Below, in pieces: positions 62,375 to 64,000 of a stretch of DNA of 64,000 nt. The position numbers and the translations under genes are program-made. Location: the NCBI RefSeq assembly GCF_036637135.1, contig NZ_JAVWNC010000002.1:1-64000 (forward strand), in the 5' to 3' direction. Below the pieces are notes generated by a model that was not told the DNA's origin, did not search any database, and worked only from the letters and a program-made list of their open reading frames with translations. The first letter of the stretch is position 1, and each line of letters begins with the position of its first letter. Origin of the DNA: Anaerorhabdus sp036637135. GTDB taxonomy: Bacteria > Bacillota_I > Bacilli_A > Erysipelotrichales > Erysipelotrichaceae.

Positions 62375-64000
62375 TTATTCACCTTTTATTTCAATTAAGA
62401 TATCACGTAACTCTGCAGCACGTTCAAAGTCTAATACTTTCGCTGCATCTTTCATTTCTTTTTCTAAGTTCGCAATCAATTCTTGTTTCTCTTTCTTGCC
62501 AACTTTTGATTTTTTCTTTATGAACTTCGCAGCCATTTCTTGTGTTTCTTTACCATGCACTGCATCTTGAATATCCTTCTTAATTGTTGTAGGTGTAATG
62601 CCATGTTCAATATTATATGCCTCTTGAATCTTGCGACGACGGTATGTTTCATCGATTGCAAGTTGCATTGAACCTGTCATACGATCTGCATACATAATAA
62701 CACGACCATGTTCATTACGTGCCGCACGACCTATTGTTTGTATCAACGATCGTTGAGAACGTAAGAAACCTTCTTTATCTGCATCTAAGATTACAACTAA
62801 CGCAACCTCAGGTATATCTATACCTTCACGCAATAAGTTAATACCAACTAAAATATCAATCTTACCTCGACGTAAATCACGTATTGTTTCAATACGTTCC
62901 AATGTCAATGTTTCGTGATGTAAGTACGCAACCTTAAATTCATTTTTCTTTAAGTAATCCGTCAAGTCTTCAGCCATCTTTACTGTTAATGTCGTAATCA
63001 AAATACGTTCATTTTTCGCAATACATGCATTAATTTCATCTGTTAAATCATCAATTTGACCTCTTGTTGGTCTTACTGATATTTCAGGATCTAACAATCC
63101 CGTTGGACGAATAATTTGTTCTGCAAAGTGGTGATTAACTTTCTCTAATTCATAGTCACCCGGTGTTGCAGAAACATAAATTGCTTGTTTAAAGATTTGC
63201 TCAAACTCTGTAAAACGCATAGGTCGATTATCCAATGCACTTGGAAGTCTAAACCCATATTCAACCAATGTTTCTTTTCTTGCACGATCGCCATTATACA
63301 TACCTCTAATTTGAGGTAAAGATACATGACTTTCATCCACAATCAACAAGAAATCATCTTTTGGAAAATAATCAAATAAGTTAAATGGTCTCTCTCCTGG
63401 TTTTCGATTATCTATTTCACGAGAATAGTTTTCAATACCAGGACATACACCAAACTCTCTTAATGCTTCAATATCAAACGTACAGCGTTGTTCTAATCGT
63501 TGTGCTTCTAATAACTTCCCTTGTTCATGTAATTCTTTTACACGTGCTTTCATTTCTTGTTCAATCTCAATACAAGCTCTTAACATGTTTTCTTTAGGTC
63601 TAGCATATCCTGTTGCAGGAAAAATTATATACACAGTATATCCGTTGATGATTTTACCAGTAATAGGTTCTACTTCTAGTATTCTCTCAATCTCATCATC
63701 AAACATTTCAATTCTTAATGCATATTGATCTGTGTGCCCAAGAGTTATCTCAATGACATCACCCCTAACTCGAAATGTACCTCGTTGATGGTCAATATCG
63801 TTTCTTTGATATTGACGTTCAATTAATTTTCTAAGCAAAGCTTGTCTTTCAATCTTTTCACCAACACGTATTGTAAAAAACATGTCTTTATATTGACTTG
63901 GATCACTGGACGCATAAATACACGCTACGGATGCCACAATGATTGTATCTCTTCTTTCAAGTACCGAGTTATAGGCAGCCATACGAAGCATATCTAATTC
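62375..64000 (-). CDS. uvrB: Excinuclease ABC subunit B, N-terminus beyond window
   Basis: The visible 541 residues are the C-terminal four fifths of UvrB, which loads onto damaged DNA in nucleotide excision repair. The frame stays open to the window edge. Helicase motifs include IVDESHVSLPQIRGMYNGD, LVGINLLREGIDIPE and QTIGRAARN. The C-terminal UVR motif (LEKEMKDAAKVLDFERAAEL) that binds UvrC is complete. The segment VASVACIYASSDPSQY differs slightly from the common VASVSCIYGLGSP. The Walker A motif lies outside the window. Confidence 0.97.
   Translation of the reverse strand, partial: ELDMLRMAAYNSVLERRDTIIVASVACIYASSDPSQYKDMFFTIRVGEKIERQALLRKLIERQYQRNDIDHQRGTFRVRGDVIEITLGHTDQYALRIEMFDDEIERILEVEPITGKIINGYTVYIIFPATGYARPKENMLRACIEIEQEMKARVKELHEQGKLLEAQRLEQRCTFDIEALREFGVCPGIENYSREIDNRKPGERPFNLFDYFPKDDFLLIVDESHVSLPQIRGMYNGDRARKETLVEYGFRLPSALDNRPMRFTEFEQIFKQAIYVSATPGDYELEKVNHHFAEQIIRPTGLLDPEISVRPTRGQIDDLTDEINACIAKNERILITTLTVKMAEDLTDYLKKNEFKVAYLHHETLTLERIETIRDLRRGKIDILVGINLLREGIDIPEVALVVILDADKEGFLRSQRSLIQTIGRAARNEHGRVIMYADRMTGSMQLAIDETYRRRKIQEAYNIEHGITPTTIKKDIQDAVHGKETQEMAAKFIKKKSKVGKKEKQELIANLEKEMKDAAKVLDFERAAELRDILIEIKGE

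Noticed and set aside
1..64000. CRISPR arrays, insertion sequences, prophage, tRNA or rRNA genes
   Set aside because: No regularly spaced repeats, transposase or integrase-like proteins, or tRNA-like cloverleaf segments were seen; gene content and base use look uniform.

Overview
The window is about 64 kb of a low-GC Gram-positive chromosome read with the standard bacterial code (TGA ends several genes). The ribosomal, replication and glycolysis genes have Firmicutes-type order and sequence. The short SecA, the glgC-glgD-glgA type of glycogen locus and the oriC-type rpsF-to-dnaB block suggest class Erysipelotrichia or a close relative; that placement is inference. There is one 100-base run of N at 57819-57918, which looks like a scaffold join. 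No tRNA, rRNA, CRISPR array, insertion sequence or prophage was seen. No clean non-coding stretch exceeds 300 bases.

Layout, left to right. 1-2.3 kb: lower glycolysis (pgk, tpiA, start of eno), minus strand, with an operator-rich pgk promoter (Rex-like and cre-like sites). 2.4-6.1 kb: glgC-glgD-glgA for glycogen synthesis. 6.2-9.5 kb: lemA, a DUF3137 gene, folC and ung. 9.5-16.5 kb: Na/Pi symporter, then secA with three trailing genes (zinc ribbon, lipoprotein hydrolase, M29 aminopeptidase). 16.5-18.7 kb: type I pullulanase. 18.7-21.7 kb: an XRE-controlled ABC exporter operon whose promoter is bracketed by an 18-bp repeated dyad. 21.7-28.2 kb: glgP, glgB, phosphoglucomutase and HPr. 28.3-37.9 kb: rlmH, htrA, walJ, an M23 peptidase, dnaB, rplI, gdpP, yybS, rpsR, ssb and rpsF, the arrangement usually found near oriC, but without walRK next to walJ.

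38.0-43.3 kb (plus strand): a small membrane protein, then an ECF vitamin-type transporter (UPF0397 S component, double ATPase, EcfT) in line with two tandem SAM hydrolase paralogues. 43.3-46.4 kb: an AraC/GyrI regulator with a small PUA-like protein, and an Lrp regulator with an aminotransferase. 46.6-50.7 kb: a mannose-family PTS with a BtpA/SgcQ enzyme and a GntR regulator. 50.9-53.1 kb: a membrane GGDEF-EAL protein with a broken GGDEF site and an intact EAL site. 53.2-59.1 kb: two duplicated ATPase/FtsX-like permease pairs plus a kinase-less PASTA protein interrupted by the gap. 59.3-62.3 kb: an orphan lipoprotein diverging from an AgrA/AgrC-like LytTR two-component pair. 62.4-64 kb: uvrB, cut by the window end.

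Together the glycogen genes form a nearly complete cycle: GlgC/GlgD make ADP-glucose, GlgA and GlgB build the polymer, GlgP and PulA break it down, and Pgm links glucose-1-phosphate to glycolysis. HPr keeps both His15 and Ser46, and a cre-like site precedes pgk, so CcpA-type carbon control is plausible. The least explained pieces are the ECF/SAM-hydrolase cluster, the PTS/BtpA operon and the PASTA/duplicated ABC cluster.
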